Position numbers and translations under genes: made by a program. Positions 7,708 through 17,292 of a stretch of DNA of 64,000 nucleotides are shown piece after piece. Each line of letters begins with the position of its first letter. Within the stretch, counting starts at the first letter, position 1. The notes beneath the pieces are model-generated. The model searched no databases, was not told where the DNA came from, and saw nothing but the letters and a program-made list of their open reading frames with translations. Source of the DNA: an uncultured Chthonomonas sp. (lineage in GTDB: Bacteria > Armatimonadota > Chthonomonadetes > Chthonomonadales > CAJBBX01); NCBI GenBank assembly GCA_903951425.1, contig CAJBBX010000005.1, positions 1-64,000 of the forward strand, given 5' to 3'.

Positions 7708-9210
7708 CTAGGCCGAGTCCCCGCTCTTCATAGTCCGATCAACAACTTTGAAGAACTCTTTGTTCGATTTAGTATGCCTGAGCCGGTCGATCAGCAACTC
7801 AGTGGCCTCAGGACCCGACAGCCCGGAGAGCAGACGGCGCAATTGCGTCAGCCGCTTCAGGGTCTCTTCGTCGTAGAGCAACTCGTCGTGGCGCGTGCCT
7901 GACTTCACGATGTCCACCGCCGGGAAGATGCGCCGGTCGGCAAGGTTGCGGTCGAGGTCGAGCTCCATGTTGCCGGTGCCCTTGAACTCCTCGAAGATGT
8001 GGTCGTCCATGCGGCTGCCGGTCTCGATCAGGGCAGTGGCAAGGATCGTCAGACTGCCGCCCTCCTCGATGTTGCGGGCCGCGCCAAAGAAGCGCTTGGG
8101 GCGGTAGAGCGCCGCAGGATCCAGTCCGCCGGAGAGCGTGCGGCCGCTGGGGTTGACCGTCAGGTTTGAGGCGCGCGTGTAGCGGGTCAGGCTGTCCATC
8201 AGGACGACGACGTCCTTCCCTGCCTCGACGAGCCGCTTGGCCTGCTCCAGCACCATCTCGGCCACGCGCATATGGTTCTCAGGCGTCTCGTCGAACGTTG
8301 AACTAATGACTTCGCCGCGAACCGACCGCCGGATGTCGGTGACCTCCTCGGGCCGCTCGTCGATGAGGAGCACCAGGAGGACCATGTCAGGATGGTTGAC
8401 GGCCACTGAATTGGCAATGGTCTTGAGCAGGGTCGTCTTGCCGGCCTTGGGGGGTGCGACAATCGTACCGCGCTGGCCTTTGCCGATCGGCGCGATGATG
8501 TCAATAAAGCGCCCGGCGATCTCGTCGGCCGTCGTCTCAAGGATGATACGCTCGTCCGGGTAGATGGGGGTCAGGTCGTCGAACGACTTGCGGGAGCGCG
8601 CTACATCGGGGTCGAGGGCGTTGATCTGCTCGACGCGCAGCAACCCGAAGTACTTCTCGGACTCCTTGGGCGGTCGAACCTGTCCGCTGACCAGGTCGCC
8701 TGTCTTCAGCCCGAAGCGCTTAATCTGCGTCTGCGAGACGTAGATGTCCTCGGCGTTCGGCGCGAAGTTGCTGCGGCGTAGGAAACCCCAGCCATCGGAG
8801 AGGATTTCGAGGACGCCCTGGGCGAAGAGCGCGCCGTTGCGCGCCACCTGTGTTTCGATAATCCGGCGGATCACCTCATCACGACGACCTGTGAGCTCGC
8901 CCTGATAGCCGATATCCCGCGCCACTGTCTGCAGGTCCTCGACTGCCTTGCCGTCGAGTTCGGCCAGATAGATCGGATGGTCGTCAGGATCGGGCGGGCG
9001 GACGATCGGCTCGGGACGCGCCGGCGGGGCGGGCCTGGCGCCGCGCCGCATCTTCGCGGCAGGTGCGCGAGCCACGCGAGGCGCCGGTGCGCGCCTTTCG
9101 CCGCGCATGGATCCGGCGGGTAGTTCGGCGGGCGGGCCCGGAAGCTCGGGCGGGGGCGGCGGACTCATGGGGGTGTCGAAGACACCGTTCTCGTTAGTTT
9201 CTGGGTACAT
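7708..9210 (-). CDS. rho: Transcription termination factor Rho
   Basis: About 500 residues. Rho is the hexameric RNA helicase that ends transcription of untranslated RNA. In order: a Pro/Ala/Arg-rich N-terminal extension (first 70 or so residues), a Rho_N SAP-like region ([14 protein letters not shown]), the cold-shock-like RNA-binding domain ([14 protein letters not shown]), and the RecA-like ATPase with P-loop [12 protein letters not shown] (Lys near 258), the [12 protein letters not shown] block and the Q-loop/R-loop region. The ATG at 9210 overlaps the hpt end by 17 bp; a second ATG at 9168 just after the hpt stop is equally possible. Confidence 0.96.
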   Translation of the reverse strand: MYPETNENGVFDTPMSPPPPPELPGPPAELPAGSMRGERRAPAPRVARAPAAKMRRGARPAPPARPEPIVRPPDPDDHPIYLAELDGKAVEDLQTVARDIGYQGELTGRRDEVIRRIIETQVARNGALFAQGVLEILSDGWGFLRRSNFAPNAEDIYVSQTQIKRFGLKTGDLVSGQVRPPKESEKYFGLLRVEQINALDPDVARSRKSFDDLTPIYPDERIILETTADEIAGRFIDIIAPIGKGQRGTIVAPPKAGKTTLLKTIANSVAVNHPDMVLLVLLIDERPEEVTDIRRSVRGEVISSTFDETPENHMRVAEMVLEQAKRLVEAGKDVVVLMDSLTRYTRASNLTVNPSGRTLSGGLDPAALYRPKRFFGAARNIEEGGSLTILATALIETGSRMDDHIFEEFKGTGNMELDLDRNLADRRIFPAVDIVKSGTRHDELLYDEETLKRLTQLRRLLSGLSGPEATELLIDRLRHTKSNKEFFKVVDRTMKSGDSA

Positions 9211-9718
9211 AGGCGATGTGCGGCAGGCCTCTATACCTGCCATTCAGATCCAATCCATATCCGTAGACGTAGTGATCATCGATAGTGAACCCGCAGAAGT
9301 GAACGCTCACGGGCTCGCAGCGCCGAGACGGCTTGTCCAGCAACGTGCAGATGGCGAGTGATGCTGCGCCGGCATCCTGAAGGTGTTCCAGCAGGCGGCA
9401 CATGGTGCGACCGGTGTCGACGATGTCCTCAACTATCAGAATATGCCTACCGGTGAGGTCGGTCTGGACGCTGGCAGGGATCGTCACCTCGCCCGTCGAT
9501 CGGCAATCGCGGTAGGACGAGGCTCGCACGAAGTCGATCTCATGCTCGACAGTCAGAGCCCGAACCAGATCCGCCACAAACAGCGCGGCGCCGGTGAGCA
9601 CGCCTACGACCAGCAGCACCTGGCCCTGGTAGCGTTCGCTGATCTCGGCGCCCAGCTCCCAAACACGTCCCTGGATCTGATCGGAGGTCAGCAGTACCGG
9701 ATTGGCGTCGCCGGCGAT
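9194..9718 (-). CDS. hpt: Hypoxanthine phosphoribosyltransferase, apparent ATC start
   Basis: 174 residues when read from an ATC at 9718. The enzyme salvages hypoxanthine/guanine with PRPP. The PRPP loop is ILIVEDIVDTGRTM; the substrate-hood region is DYVYGYGLDLNGRYR-like near the C-terminus. Homology (VLLTSDQIQGRVWELGAEISERYQGQ) extends upstream of the first GTG at 9619, and no ATG, GTG or TTG is available there. The ATC lies 4 bp after the guaA stop with GGGAG 7 bp upstream, so it is the best-placed start. Starting at 9619 would remove 33 conserved residues. Second gene of the guaA operon; both encode purine-nucleotide enzymes. Confidence 0.88.
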   Translation of the reverse strand: MAGDANPVLLTSDQIQGRVWELGAEISERYQGQVLLVVGVLTGAALFVADLVRALTVEHEIDFVRASSYRDCRSTGEVTIPASVQTDLTGRHILIVEDIVDTGRTMCRLLEHLQDAGAASLAICTLLDKPSRRCEPVSVHFCGFTIDDHYVYGYGLDLNGRYRGLPHIAYVPRN

Positions 9719-9722
9719 GGTC

Positions 9723-11264
9723 CTACTCCCACTCGATGGTTGCCGGTGGCTTGCTGCTGATATCGTAGACCACGCGGTTCACGCCCGGCACCTCGTTGAC
9801 AATTCTGCTACTCACGCGCTCCAGCACATCGTATGGGATACGCGACCAGTGCGCCGTCATGGCATCGTCACTACTGACGGCCCGCAGGATGACCGGATGC
9901 GAGTAGGTGCGCGCATCGCCCATGACGCCCACGCTGCGTATGTCCGACGCCAGCGCGGCATAGGCCTGCCATATCTCGCGATAGAGGCCGGCAGACCGAA
10001 TCTCCTCAATGAAGATCGCGTCGGCCTGCTGCAGCGTCGCAATCCTTTCGGCCGTCACTTCGCCCAAAATGCGGATGGCCAGGCCGGGGCCCGGGAACGG
10101 GTGCCTCCAGACGATATTGGAGGGAAGGCCCAGTTGGGTAGCCACCGCGCGGACCTCATCCTTGAACAGGTACCGCAGGGGCTCAACCACCTTCAGCCAC
10201 ATGTCCTCGGGCAAGCCGCCGACGTTGTGGTGCGTCTTTATGGTCGCTGCGGTCTTTGTGCCGCTCTCGATGACATCGGGGTACATCGTGCCCTGCGCCA
10301 GGAACTGGGCGCCCTTGACCGCGCCGGCATGCTCCTCGAAGACGCGAACGAACACCTCCCCGATCGCCTTCCGCTTCGTCTCCGGATCGGTCACGCCTGC
10401 CAGTTTGCTCAGGAAGCGGTCGCGTGCGTCAACCGAGATCAGGCGAATGCCGAGCCCCGCAGCGAAGTCCTCACGCACCTCGTCGGCCTCGTGGGCTCGC
10501 AGGAGCCCGTGGTCGACGAAGATGCAGGTCAACTGGTCGCCGATCGCGCGGTGTGCCAACGCTGCCACGGTGCAGGAGTCGACCCCGCCGGAGACGCCGC
10601 AGACAACGCCGGCGTCGCCCACCTGACGGCGAATCGCGGTCACGCTCTCGTCGACGATGGAACTCGCCGTCCAAAGGCCCGAAGCCCCGCATACATCGCG
10701 GACGAAACGGTGCAGCATCTCGGCGCCGAAGGGCGTATGCGCCACCTCCGGATGGAACTGGACACCGTAGAAGCCCCGAGCCGAGTCGGCCATGGCCGCG
10801 ACCGGTGTCGTGGGCGTCGTAGCGAGGACGACAAAGCCTGCAGGAGCCTCGAGCACCGTATCGCCGTGGCTCATCCAGCACGGCTGCTGCGCGCCCAAGC
10901 CCGGGAAGAGAGCCCCCGGCTCGCAGATATCGAGCACCGTCGGACCATACTCGCGGTTCTCCGCCGGGCGCACACGTCCGCCCAACTGGAGGGCCATGAG
11001 CTGATGGCCGTAGCAAATCCCAAGGACGGGGCAACCCAGCCCGTAGACCCCTTGGTCCACGCGCGGCGCGCCGTCCATGTAGACGCTGTTCGGGCCTCCG
11101 GAGAAGATGATGCCGACCGGCCGCCGCGCCGCAATCTCTGCGGACGGAGTATCGTGCGGCAGAATCTCGCAGTACACGCTAGCCTCCCGCACGCGCCGGG
11201 CGATTAGCTGGGTGTACTGAGCTCCGAAGTCCAGGACTATGACGAGTTCGTCGGAAGGGTTCAC
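9723..11264 (-). CDS. guaA: GMP synthase (glutamine-hydrolysing)
   Basis: 513 residues, full length. It converts XMP to GMP using glutamine and ATP. The N-terminal class I glutaminase has the nucleophile in [10 protein letters not shown] and the His/Glu pair in GVQFHPEV; then comes the ATP pyrophosphatase P-loop [14 protein letters not shown], and the C-terminal dimerisation part ends in [12 protein letters not shown], the standard GuaA terminus. I start it at GTG 11264 because a consensus promoter at 11340-11368 lies inside the longer open frame and the next downstream in-frame start is this GTG. First gene of guaA-hpt-rho-BFN. Confidence 0.96.
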   Translation of the reverse strand: MNPSDELVIVLDFGAQYTQLIARRVREASVYCEILPHDTPSAEIAARRPVGIIFSGGPNSVYMDGAPRVDQGVYGLGCPVLGICYGHQLMALQLGGRVRPAENREYGPTVLDICEPGALFPGLGAQQPCWMSHGDTVLEAPAGFVVLATTPTTPVAAMADSARGFYGVQFHPEVAHTPFGAEMLHRFVRDVCGASGLWTASSIVDESVTAIRRQVGDAGVVCGVSGGVDSCTVAALAHRAIGDQLTCIFVDHGLLRAHEADEVREDFAAGLGIRLISVDARDRFLSKLAGVTDPETKRKAIGEVFVRVFEEHAGAVKGAQFLAQGTMYPDVIESGTKTAATIKTHHNVGGLPEDMWLKVVEPLRYLFKDEVRAVATQLGLPSNIVWRHPFPGPGLAIRILGEVTAERIATLQQADAIFIEEIRSAGLYREIWQAYAALASDIRSVGVMGDARTYSHPVILRAVSSDDAMTAHWSRIPYDVLERVSSRIVNEVPGVNRVVYDISSKPPATIEWE

Positions 11265-11339
11265 GGGAGTGAAGGGATCGCTGAAGACGGGAACCGGAGG
11301 CGGCGCATACGAACGGCCGCTGAAGAGAGGAACACACAG

Positions 11340-11368
11340 ATTATAGCTGTGGGTCGCACGATTGTCAA
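11340..11368 (-). promoter_or_regulatory. Consensus sigma-70-type promoter for the guaA operon
   Basis: On the minus strand TTGACA (11368-11363) and TATAAT (11345-11340) are separated by exactly 17 bp, a full consensus match in GC-rich DNA. Predicted transcription start is near 11333, giving a leader of about 70 nt before the guaA GTG. Confidence 0.85.
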
Positions 11369-11446
11369 GGACCGGCATTGCTTTTCGGCGCAATCGCCCG
11401 GTCCTCCCCTACCCGAGGGTCCGAGTGGGTAGAATGGGCGACTGCC

Positions 11447-12514
11447 ATGGCCGATCATCTTCTCGACTCTCGCGTACGTCCCATAAAGACCGCCGTCACC
11501 GGCGCGGTCGCCGCCTACCGCGATGTGGGGGCGAGCCTGCCTGCCGTGAAGGACCTCCAGTTGGTGGGGCTCGTGGACCCGGCCATGAGTACGGCCAAGT
11601 CCTGGGCTCGCCAGGTGGGCCGTCCGGTGGTTCGCGCGAGCCTCGTCGACCTGCTGGCCGATGTGGACGCAGGCGCGGTGATGATCTGGTCGGACCAGGG
11701 CGCTCGGACCGACGAACTGCTCCTCGCGCTGGATCAGGGCCTGCATGCCCTCGTCAAGGGGCCGCTCCCTTTGGACCTTCCCCACCTCCGCGAGGTCGTG
11801 TCGTTGGCCAGGCACCGAAACGTCGTGCTCATGCCTGCCTGTCTCCGCGCAGCCGACCCGGCCCTGCTCGCGGCGGCCCACGCCTGCCGTTCGGGCATTA
11901 CTGGGCGCGCCACGCACGTGCGGGCGGAGTGGACGGTTCCCCTGGACGATGAGGAGCCCGGTGGGTCCGACTGGCGGGATCTGCTGGCCGAGTTCGCGCT
12001 ATGCTCCATTCGGCTCTGCAGCGCGGCGCTTGGCCCGGCAGTCAGTCTCAACGCCGACATGGACGATATCCAGCCGACCGGCTCAGCACCGCGCATCGCC
12101 AACATCGTGGTCCAGCATGACCGCGGCTATGCCGTCCTGCACCTCTCGCACCAGCGGCGCGGCGCCCCCGTGGAGCAGTACCTGGTTCACGGCGATGCGG
12201 GCGTCCTGCAGTGCGTGGCCGCCGAAGGGCGTGGGGCAGGACTGCCCCACGGGCGCATCGCCCTGGCGAGGGCAGGATCATCGGCGCCTGCCGTGTCCGT
12301 GGGAGGCGACCTAGGCCGCCAGAGCGCAGCTGCGGCGCTCCTCAACGCCTATGCCGGCGCCATGCGCGGGGAACCCTCGCCCCTCCCCGACATGGAGGCA
12401 CTGCTGGCGGCCTACGAGTTCGTGGAGGCGGCAGCGGTCTCGTCCAGCGAGCGCGTCAGGATGCCTGCGCCCCACTCGGCGCCGCTGACCGCCACTCCGG
12501 ATGCGCTACCGTGA
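11447..12514 (+). CDS. Gfo/Idh/MocA-family oxidoreductase, divergent
   Basis: About 355 residues. The N-terminal half looks like the NAD(P)-binding Rossmann domain of the Gfo/Idh/MocA family: a VTGAVAAYRD strand-turn, LQLVGLVDP at the end of strand 2, and a HALVKGPLPLDLP segment where the family normally has the catalytic EKP; here Lys is kept but Glu is replaced by Val. The C-terminal half is poorly conserved. The usual GxGxxG loop is not intact, so cofactor use is uncertain. The ATG at 11447 was preferred over one at 11378 for lack of homology upstream. Its last 59 bp overlap the converging IMPase gene. Confidence 0.6.
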   Translation: MADHLLDSRVRPIKTAVTGAVAAYRDVGASLPAVKDLQLVGLVDPAMSTAKSWARQVGRPVVRASLVDLLADVDAGAVMIWSDQGARTDELLLALDQGLHALVKGPLPLDLPHLREVVSLARHRNVVLMPACLRAADPALLAAAHACRSGITGRATHVRAEWTVPLDDEEPGGSDWRDLLAEFALCSIRLCSAALGPAVSLNADMDDIQPTGSAPRIANIVVQHDRGYAVLHLSHQRRGAPVEQYLVHGDAGVLQCVAAEGRGAGLPHGRIALARAGSSAPAVSVGGDLGRQSAAAALLNAYAGAMRGEPSPLPDMEALLAAYEFVEAAAVSSSERVRMPAPHSAPLTATPDALP

Positions 12515-13274
12515 TGGTCTGCCGGATGTAGTCGAGCACATGCGGCGGCCCGACGGCGAAGTGGCGGAACGCCTGCTTGGCCTCAGGCAGGTCGGTGATC
12601 AAGAGCGGCTCACCCGACAGGTACTCAAGGCGGCAGCCCGCCTCGGTGCACAGGCACAGCATTGCCGCCGTGTCTACGATGTTCTCAGTAACGCCCAGTG
12701 TGCCCATCAGCGCCCCGGAAGCCGTGTATGCCAACTCGGCGGCTATGCTGCCGAGGCAACGGATGCGCGGGAGCACACGGCTGGCCTCCAGCGTCTTCAC
12801 GCTGTTGCTGCTGAAGCAGAGCGTGTCTTCAGGTCCGATGGACCTGTCGGGGAAGCCGTAAAGGCGGCGCCCGTTGAGCCAAGCGCCACCGCCCAGCTCG
12901 CCCCAGAAGAGCTCACGGGTCACGGGGAGGTAGAAGACGCCCATCACCGGAACGCCCTCGGCCAGCAGGCCCGCCGAGACGCCCCAATGCGGCAACCCGG
13001 CCACGAAGTTGGCGGTGCCGTCAATAGGATCGCAGGCCCAGGTGCGGCCGTCGCCGGCCGACTGGACCCCGTACTCCTCCCCCATGAAGCCGATGCCCGC
13101 ATCGAGCTCCGACAGCGTCTCCGAGAGGAAACGCTCGGTCTCCATGTCCACCTCGGTGACAACCGATGTGTCGGCCTTGAACGTGGCGGTGGCTTGGCCG
13201 GCCCTGACCAGGGCGCGATCGCCCGCTTCCACGACAATGGCCTTCACAGCCTCAAGGTCAGGCCTGTTCCCCAT
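12456..13274 (-). CDS. Inositol monophosphatase family protein
   Basis: 272 residues, typical IMPase length. Metal-binding motifs are present in order: FMGEEYG (Glu pair), WACDPIDGTANFVAGLPHW (DPIDGT signature) and a C-terminal VTENIVDTAAMLCLCTEAG, where family members usually have WDxAAG; here Trp is missing and Val-Asp-Thr-Ala-Ala stands instead. Possible substrates are inositol phosphate, histidinol phosphate or a nucleotide phosphate. Because it ends a run that starts with hisD-hisB-hisH-hisA, a histidinol-phosphatase role deserves thought, but the sequence does not prove it. ATG has GGAGA about 9 bp upstream. Confidence 0.85.
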   Translation of the reverse strand: MGNRPDLEAVKAIVVEAGDRALVRAGQATATFKADTSVVTEVDMETERFLSETLSELDAGIGFMGEEYGVQSAGDGRTWACDPIDGTANFVAGLPHWGVSAGLLAEGVPVMGVFYLPVTRELFWGELGGGAWLNGRRLYGFPDRSIGPEDTLCFSSNSVKTLEASRVLPRIRCLGSIAAELAYTASGALMGTLGVTENIVDTAAMLCLCTEAGCRLEYLSGEPLLITDLPEAKQAFRHFAVGPPHVLDYIRQTITVAHPEWRSAAPSGAQAS

Positions 13275-13299
13275 CCGATTGTCTCCTGGTCTGGCCTGC

Positions 13300-14310
13300 C
13301 TATATATAGCGATTGTAGCTCGACCACTCGGCCACGGGCGGAATCAGTCCGGCGACGATCACTTCGTCACGAAGGGCACAGATATGCCGGTAGCTCTCGT
13401 CCAATTCGGCCCGGTCCTCGTCATCCATGGCAGGCACAGAGCCGTGCAGGCCCGTGGGCGTGAACTCGGCGTCGCCGGCCATCATGACCCCGGCAAAGGG
13501 GCCGTCGCCGAAGAAGACGCCGCACGGCCACGAATAGCCGCCTTCCTGAATGCGGGCGCGGAGCATCTCCACGGACTGGTGCGCCGGCGACTGGAATGAG
13601 GAGCGGCCGCGGAGCTTGATGATGGCTGCCCCGCCCTGCCGCACGGCATCCTTGACGGCCTTCCACTGGCCGGCATCCATGGACCGGCCATTGGCGCTGC
13701 GCCCTGCCAGGACCTCTACCAGCGGCACGCCGTCGATCCGAATCCCCCGCTTCACCACCGCCATCTTCTCGCCGTGGCCACCATAGGTGGAGCAGCCTGT
13801 GACGGCGTCCTGCGGCAGGTCGAAGTGGGCCGCCAGGGCCGACTGCAGGCGCGTGCTGTCCAAGGCCGCCAGAGTGGTCACATGGCCAGGGCGCAGGCCG
13901 GAGTGGACCAGCACGGCAAGGCCAGTGATATCGGCCGGGTTGAAGATGACGACCACAAGCTCAGCCTCGGGCGCGTGGGCGCGGATCGCCACGCCCAGGT
14001 CCCGCGCGATCTCGCAGTTGCCCTTCAGCAGATCCTCGCGGGTCATCCCATCCTTGCGCGGCGCACCGCCGGAGGTGATGATGTAGGTTGCGCCGGTAAG
14101 GGCTTCGGCCAGGTCGGTCGTCCAGGTCACGCGGGCGCCCGGATAGCCGCAGTGGTAAATCTCCTGCGCGGCGCCCTGAAGCGCGGTGGCGAAGGGATCG
14201 TACATGGCGATGCGGCTTGCGGTGCCGGTGGAAAGCAGGTCCTGCACGATGTTGGAGCCGATGGCCCCGGCCGCGCCCAGTACCGCCACTTTTCGGTCTG
14301 TCAGGTACAT
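13300..14310 (-). CDS. mdh: Malate/lactate dehydrogenase family protein
   Basis: 336 residues. The N-terminal Rossmann loop is [19 protein letters not shown]; the substrate loop Arg pair is in [26 protein letters not shown] replaces the usual VSNPVD; the catalytic His is in [14 protein letters not shown]. The MDH type with GxAGxxG is most like bacterial malate dehydrogenases, and the adjacent sucD (29 bp upstream) supports a TCA-cycle role. Divergence in the NAD-binding and His regions leaves lactate or another 2-hydroxyacid as an alternative. ATG preceded by GGAGA. Confidence 0.83.
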   Translation of the reverse strand: MYLTDRKVAVLGAAGAIGSNIVQDLLSTGTASRIAMYDPFATALQGAAQEIYHCGYPGARVTWTTDLAEALTGATYIITSGGAPRKDGMTREDLLKGNCEIARDLGVAIRAHAPEAELVVVIFNPADITGLAVLVHSGLRPGHVTTLAALDSTRLQSALAAHFDLPQDAVTGCSTYGGHGEKMAVVKRGIRIDGVPLVEVLAGRSANGRSMDAGQWKAVKDAVRQGGAAIIKLRGRSSFQSPAHQSVEMLRARIQEGGYSWPCGVFFGDGPFAGVMMAGDAEFTPTGLHGSVPAMDDEDRAELDESYRHICALRDEVIVAGLIPPVAEWSSYNRYI

Positions 14311-14339
14311 AACGTCTCCTCGTGGATGATGGGGCGCAG

Positions 14340-15215
14340 CTACGCCCGACGGAGGGCCTCCGCCACTAGGCCCGGGATTTCCTGCGGTGTCGCGGCTACT
14401 GGGACGCCTGCCGCCTCGAACGCCGCCACTTTGGCCTGCGCCGTGCCCGTCTTACCGGAGATGATGGCTCCGGCATGGCCCATTCGCTTGCCCGGGGGCG
14501 CCGTGCGGCCGCCGATGAAGGCGACCACAGGCTTGCTCACCTGCCCGACCATGGCCGCGGCCGTCTCCTCGTCGGAGCCGCCGATTTCACCGACCAGTAC
14601 GATCACCTCGGTCTGCGGATCGGCCTCAAAGAGGGGCAGTAGGTCGGCGAAGGTCGTGCCGATCATCGGATCGCCGCCGATGCCGACGCAGGTGCTCTGG
14701 CCGATGCCGGCTCGCGTGAGGTGGTCGACGATCTCATAGGTCAACGTCCCCGAGCGGGAGACCATCCCGACGGGTCCCTCGGCGAAGATGTCGCCGGGCA
14801 TGATGCCGATCTTGCAGGCGCCTGGGCTGATGAGGCCGGGGCAGTTGGGGCCGATCAGGTAGGTTCCGGAGGCGCGGCACTGGCGAATCACCGCGGGCAT
14901 GTCGCGTGCCGGAATGCCCTCGGTGATCGCAACTACCACCTCGATGCCCGAGGCCTGAGCCTCCAACGCCGCGTCGGCCGCCAGCGGGGCGGGCACGAAG
15001 ATAGTAGATGCGTTGGCGCCGGTGGCGGCCACGGCCTGGCTCACGGTGTCGAAGATGGGCACGCCATCGGCGGTGGCCTGGCCGCCGCGTCCGGGGACGA
15101 CGCCAGCGACGACATGCGTACCGTATGCCACCATCTGGCCTGTGTGGAACGAGCCCTCCCTGCCGGTGATGCCCTGTACGACAAGGCGTGTGCTGCGGTT
15201 GACTAGAATGCTCAT
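14340..15215 (-). CDS. sucD: Succinyl-CoA ligase (ADP/GDP-forming) subunit alpha
   Basis: 291 residues, normal SucD size. The CoA-binding start is [21 protein letters not shown]; the phosphohistidine loop is [21 protein letters not shown]. Also clear are GVVPGRGG and the [11 protein letters not shown] segment. It forms the CoA-binding half of succinyl-CoA synthetase. The beta subunit gene sucC normally lies directly upstream but is absent here, where two small unknown genes occupy the place. ATG with GGAGG spaced 4 bp. Confidence 0.95.
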   Translation of the reverse strand: MSILVNRSTRLVVQGITGREGSFHTGQMVAYGTHVVAGVVPGRGGQATADGVPIFDTVSQAVAATGANASTIFVPAPLAADAALEAQASGIEVVVAITEGIPARDMPAVIRQCRASGTYLIGPNCPGLISPGACKIGIMPGDIFAEGPVGMVSRSGTLTYEIVDHLTRAGIGQSTCVGIGGDPMIGTTFADLLPLFEADPQTEVIVLVGEIGGSDEETAAAMVGQVSKPVVAFIGGRTAPPGKRMGHAGAIISGKTGTAQAKVAAFEAAGVPVAATPQEIPGLVAEALRRA

Positions 15216-15281
15216 GGCCCCTCCAGATGGCGTCTACACTACCCCGTGAATACGGCCGAGCTACCCTTGGTAATTCCCGCT

Positions 15282-15599
15282 CTAGTCCCGCCGATGCAGG
15301 CTCTGGACTTCCGGCGATGCCTGCGCGGCCCTGCCCACCCGTTGTTCCAGAGCCGCCATGCGGTCGTCCATGCGCTGCAGTGCCGTATCGAAGCTCACGT
15401 CGAACCGGGTGCTTGTGTCGCGGAGCTCAGCCATCTCACGTCGAAGCGCCTCGATGGCGTCGGAGGCGGTGCCGCCCTGTGTCCTATGTTGCAGTTTGAG
15501 CTCAAGGACCGCACGCCAGTGGCTGGTGAGGATGGCCACGATGGGCACGGCCATGATGATTGCCATGACGGCGAGCGTGAAGACCATCCCGTAGGGCAT
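15282..15599 (-). CDS. Small membrane-anchored coiled-coil protein, copy 2
   Basis: 105 residues: one N-terminal transmembrane helix (about 4-25) then a helical, heptad-rich region. The block AIEALRREMAELRDTSTRFDVSFDTALQRMDDRM matches, nearly residue for residue, a block in the gene 3 bp upstream, so the two are tandem paralogues. General shape is like PspB or small septal/envelope helices, but I recognise no named family. It lies between hisA and sucD in one transcription unit. Confidence 0.7.
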   Translation of the reverse strand: MPYGMVFTLAVMAIIMAVPIVAILTSHWRAVLELKLQHRTQGGTASDAIEALRREMAELRDTSTRFDVSFDTALQRMDDRMAALEQRVGRAAQASPEVQSLHRRD

Positions 15600-15602
15600 G
15601 GC

Positions 15603-15902
15603 TCAGGACCTCAGGGCGAGTGTCTGGTCGTCGGATGCGATGGCCTTCTGCTCCAGATGCGTCAGCCGCTGCTCGATGCGCTGCAGGGCTGTGTCGAAGC
15701 TGAGATCGAAGCTCGTCGTGGTGTCTCGGAGTTCGGCGATCTGACGTCGCAGGGCCTCGATCTCCGACGTGCTTGCCGAGGTCTGGTGCATCGGTGTCTT
15801 GGCCCGAATCTCGGCAAGCTTCCGCTGGTGGTTGGTGATGATGGCCACCATGGGTATCCCGAACGTCATCAGAACGGCTGCCAGGCCGACGATATCAGGC
15901 AT
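15603..15902 (-). CDS. Small membrane-anchored coiled-coil protein, copy 1
   Basis: 99 residues: N-terminal transmembrane helix (about 5-24), a short basic stretch (NHQRKLAEIRAK), then the heptad block EIEALRRQIAELRDTTTSFDLSFDTALQRIEQRL shared with the next gene. Its ATG lies within the hisA end (8-bp overlap), implying translational coupling. The conserved FDxSFDTALQR core is the common motif of the pair. Function unknown; PspB-like membrane sensing or scaffold roles are conceivable only by analogy of shape. Confidence 0.7.
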   Translation of the reverse strand: MPDIVGLAAVLMTFGIPMVAIITNHQRKLAEIRAKTPMHQTSASTSEIEALRRQIAELRDTTTSFDLSFDTALQRIEQRLTHLEQKAIASDDQTLALRS

Positions 15903-16662
15903 TCGAGACCTCCTGAAGTGACCCTAGCGGTGTGCCTGCCGCGGCGACGAGGCCGGCGTAGTCGGTCGCGCCGTCGTAGAGCGCCTTGCCGACTATTGCG
16001 CCCTCCAGGTTCGGAATGCCGAGCCCTGCCAGAGCGGCGATATGGACTGCCGAGGCGACGCCACCCGACGCGATTACGGGAACCTCGACCGCCGCACTGA
16101 ATGCCCGTAGCGCGACCGTGTTGGGCCCTGTCAGCATGCCGTCCTGGGCAATATCGGTATAGATGAAGCGCCGGGCGCCCAGGGACACCATCCGGCGCGC
16201 GAGGTCTTCTGCCGTCAGATCGAGCAGTTGGGTCCATCCCTTCACTGCCACTCGCCCGTCGCGGGCGTCGATGCCGATGACAGCGCGTTCGGCCAGTTCG
16301 GCCAACATGCTCGCCGTCGAATCGTCGTCACACGCGGCGGCGGTGCCCAGAACCACGCGGGCGGCACCGGCCTCAAGCGCACGGCGCGCCGATGCGGCGT
16401 TGCGGATGCCCCCGCCCCACTCGATGGCGGCGTCGGTGGCGCCTACAATGGCCTCCAGCGCCCTCAGGCTCGATCCCTGCGGCACTCCAAGGCGGGCGCC
16501 GTCCAAGTCGACGACGTGGATGATTCTTGCGCCAAGATCGCTCCAGAGCCGTGCTGCGTCGGCGGGCGACCAGGAGTATGAGACCTGCCGTGCGTAGTCG
16601 CCCTGGATCAGGCGGACCACGGCGCCGTCGCGGAGGTCGATGGCCGGGATGATCTGAATCAT
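15895..16662 (-). CDS. hisA: Phosphoribosylformimino-5-aminoimidazole carboxamide ribotide isomerase
   Basis: 255 residues, a (beta-alpha)8 barrel. The first catalytic Asp is in IIPAIDLRDGAVVRLIQGDY; the second, with its partner Thr, is in YTDIAQDGMLTGPN; phosphate-binding turns are IEWGGGIRN and VIASGGVAS. It does the fourth step of histidine synthesis. The AIDLRDG start and absence of the HisF-type DRD/KDG pattern exclude HisF. Start 11 bp after hisH. Confidence 0.96.
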   Translation of the reverse strand: MIQIIPAIDLRDGAVVRLIQGDYARQVSYSWSPADAARLWSDLGARIIHVVDLDGARLGVPQGSSLRALEAIVGATDAAIEWGGGIRNAASARRALEAGAARVVLGTAAACDDDSTASMLAELAERAVIGIDARDGRVAVKGWTQLLDLTAEDLARRMVSLGARRFIYTDIAQDGMLTGPNTVALRAFSAAVEVPVIASGGVASAVHIAALAGLGIPNLEGAIVGKALYDGATDYAGLVAAAGTPLGSLQEVSNA

Positions 16663-16673
16663 GACGTTCGTTC

Positions 16674-17291
16674 CTACGGGCAGAGCGCGGCGAAGTTTCG
16701 CAGGACGGCCAGTCCAGCTGTGCCGCTCTTTTCGGGGTGGAACTGCGTGGCGTGGACGTTGCCGACCTCCACCGCGCAGCAGAACTCGCCGCCGTAGTCG
16801 GCAGTGGCGCTCACCACTGAGGCCGACTTCGGCGCCGGGTAGAACGAATGTACGAAGTAGAACCGCGTCTCCTGCGGTATGCCCTCAAAGAGCGCCGCAC
16901 CGGGCCTGCTGCGCACCGAGTTCCAGCCGATCTGGGGGATCTTCAGGCCGGCGCCCACGCTATCGCCGAAGCGAATGACCCGGCCGTCGATCACACCCAG
17001 TCCCTGCTGGTTGCCCATCTCCACGCTATCGGTGAAGAGCATCTGTAGGCCCACGCAGATGCCCAGGAACGGACGGCCAGAACCGATGAAGTCCAACACC
17101 GCTCCGCGCATGTTGGCGCTCTCCAAGCCGGACATGCAGTGCCCGAACGCGCCGACGCCCGGCAGCACCAGTCCGTCGGCACCCGCGGCCTCGGTAGGAT
17201 CGTGCGTGAGGACGGCCTCCGCGCCTATGTACCGGAGCGCCTTTTCGATGCTGCCCAGGTTGCCTGCACCGTAGTCCACGATGGCGATCAT
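16674..17291 (-). CDS. hisH: Imidazole glycerol phosphate synthase, glutaminase subunit
   Basis: 205 residues. Class I amidotransferase: opening IVDYGAGNLGSIEKAL, oxyanion segment LPGVGAFG, nucleophile in FLGICVGLQML, and the His-Glu of the triad in ATQFHPEKSG. It supplies ammonia to HisF, whose gene is not in view. Starts 1 bp after the hisB stop. Confidence 0.96.
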   Translation of the reverse strand: MIAIVDYGAGNLGSIEKALRYIGAEAVLTHDPTEAAGADGLVLPGVGAFGHCMSGLESANMRGAVLDFIGSGRPFLGICVGLQMLFTDSVEMGNQQGLGVIDGRVIRFGDSVGAGLKIPQIGWNSVRSRPGAALFEGIPQETRFYFVHSFYPAPKSASVVSATADYGGEFCCAVEVGNVHATQFHPEKSGTAGLAVLRNFAALCP

Positions 17292-17292
17292 G

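Noticed and set aside
9702-11207. Plus-strand open frame of 501 codons opposite guaA
   Set aside because: It is the antisense of a full-length GuaA, has low-complexity His/Arg/Asp composition and no recognisable domain.
15282-15902. The two small genes as remnants of sucC
   Set aside because: They carry membrane helices and coiled coils and show no ATP-grasp sequence; they are paralogues of each other.
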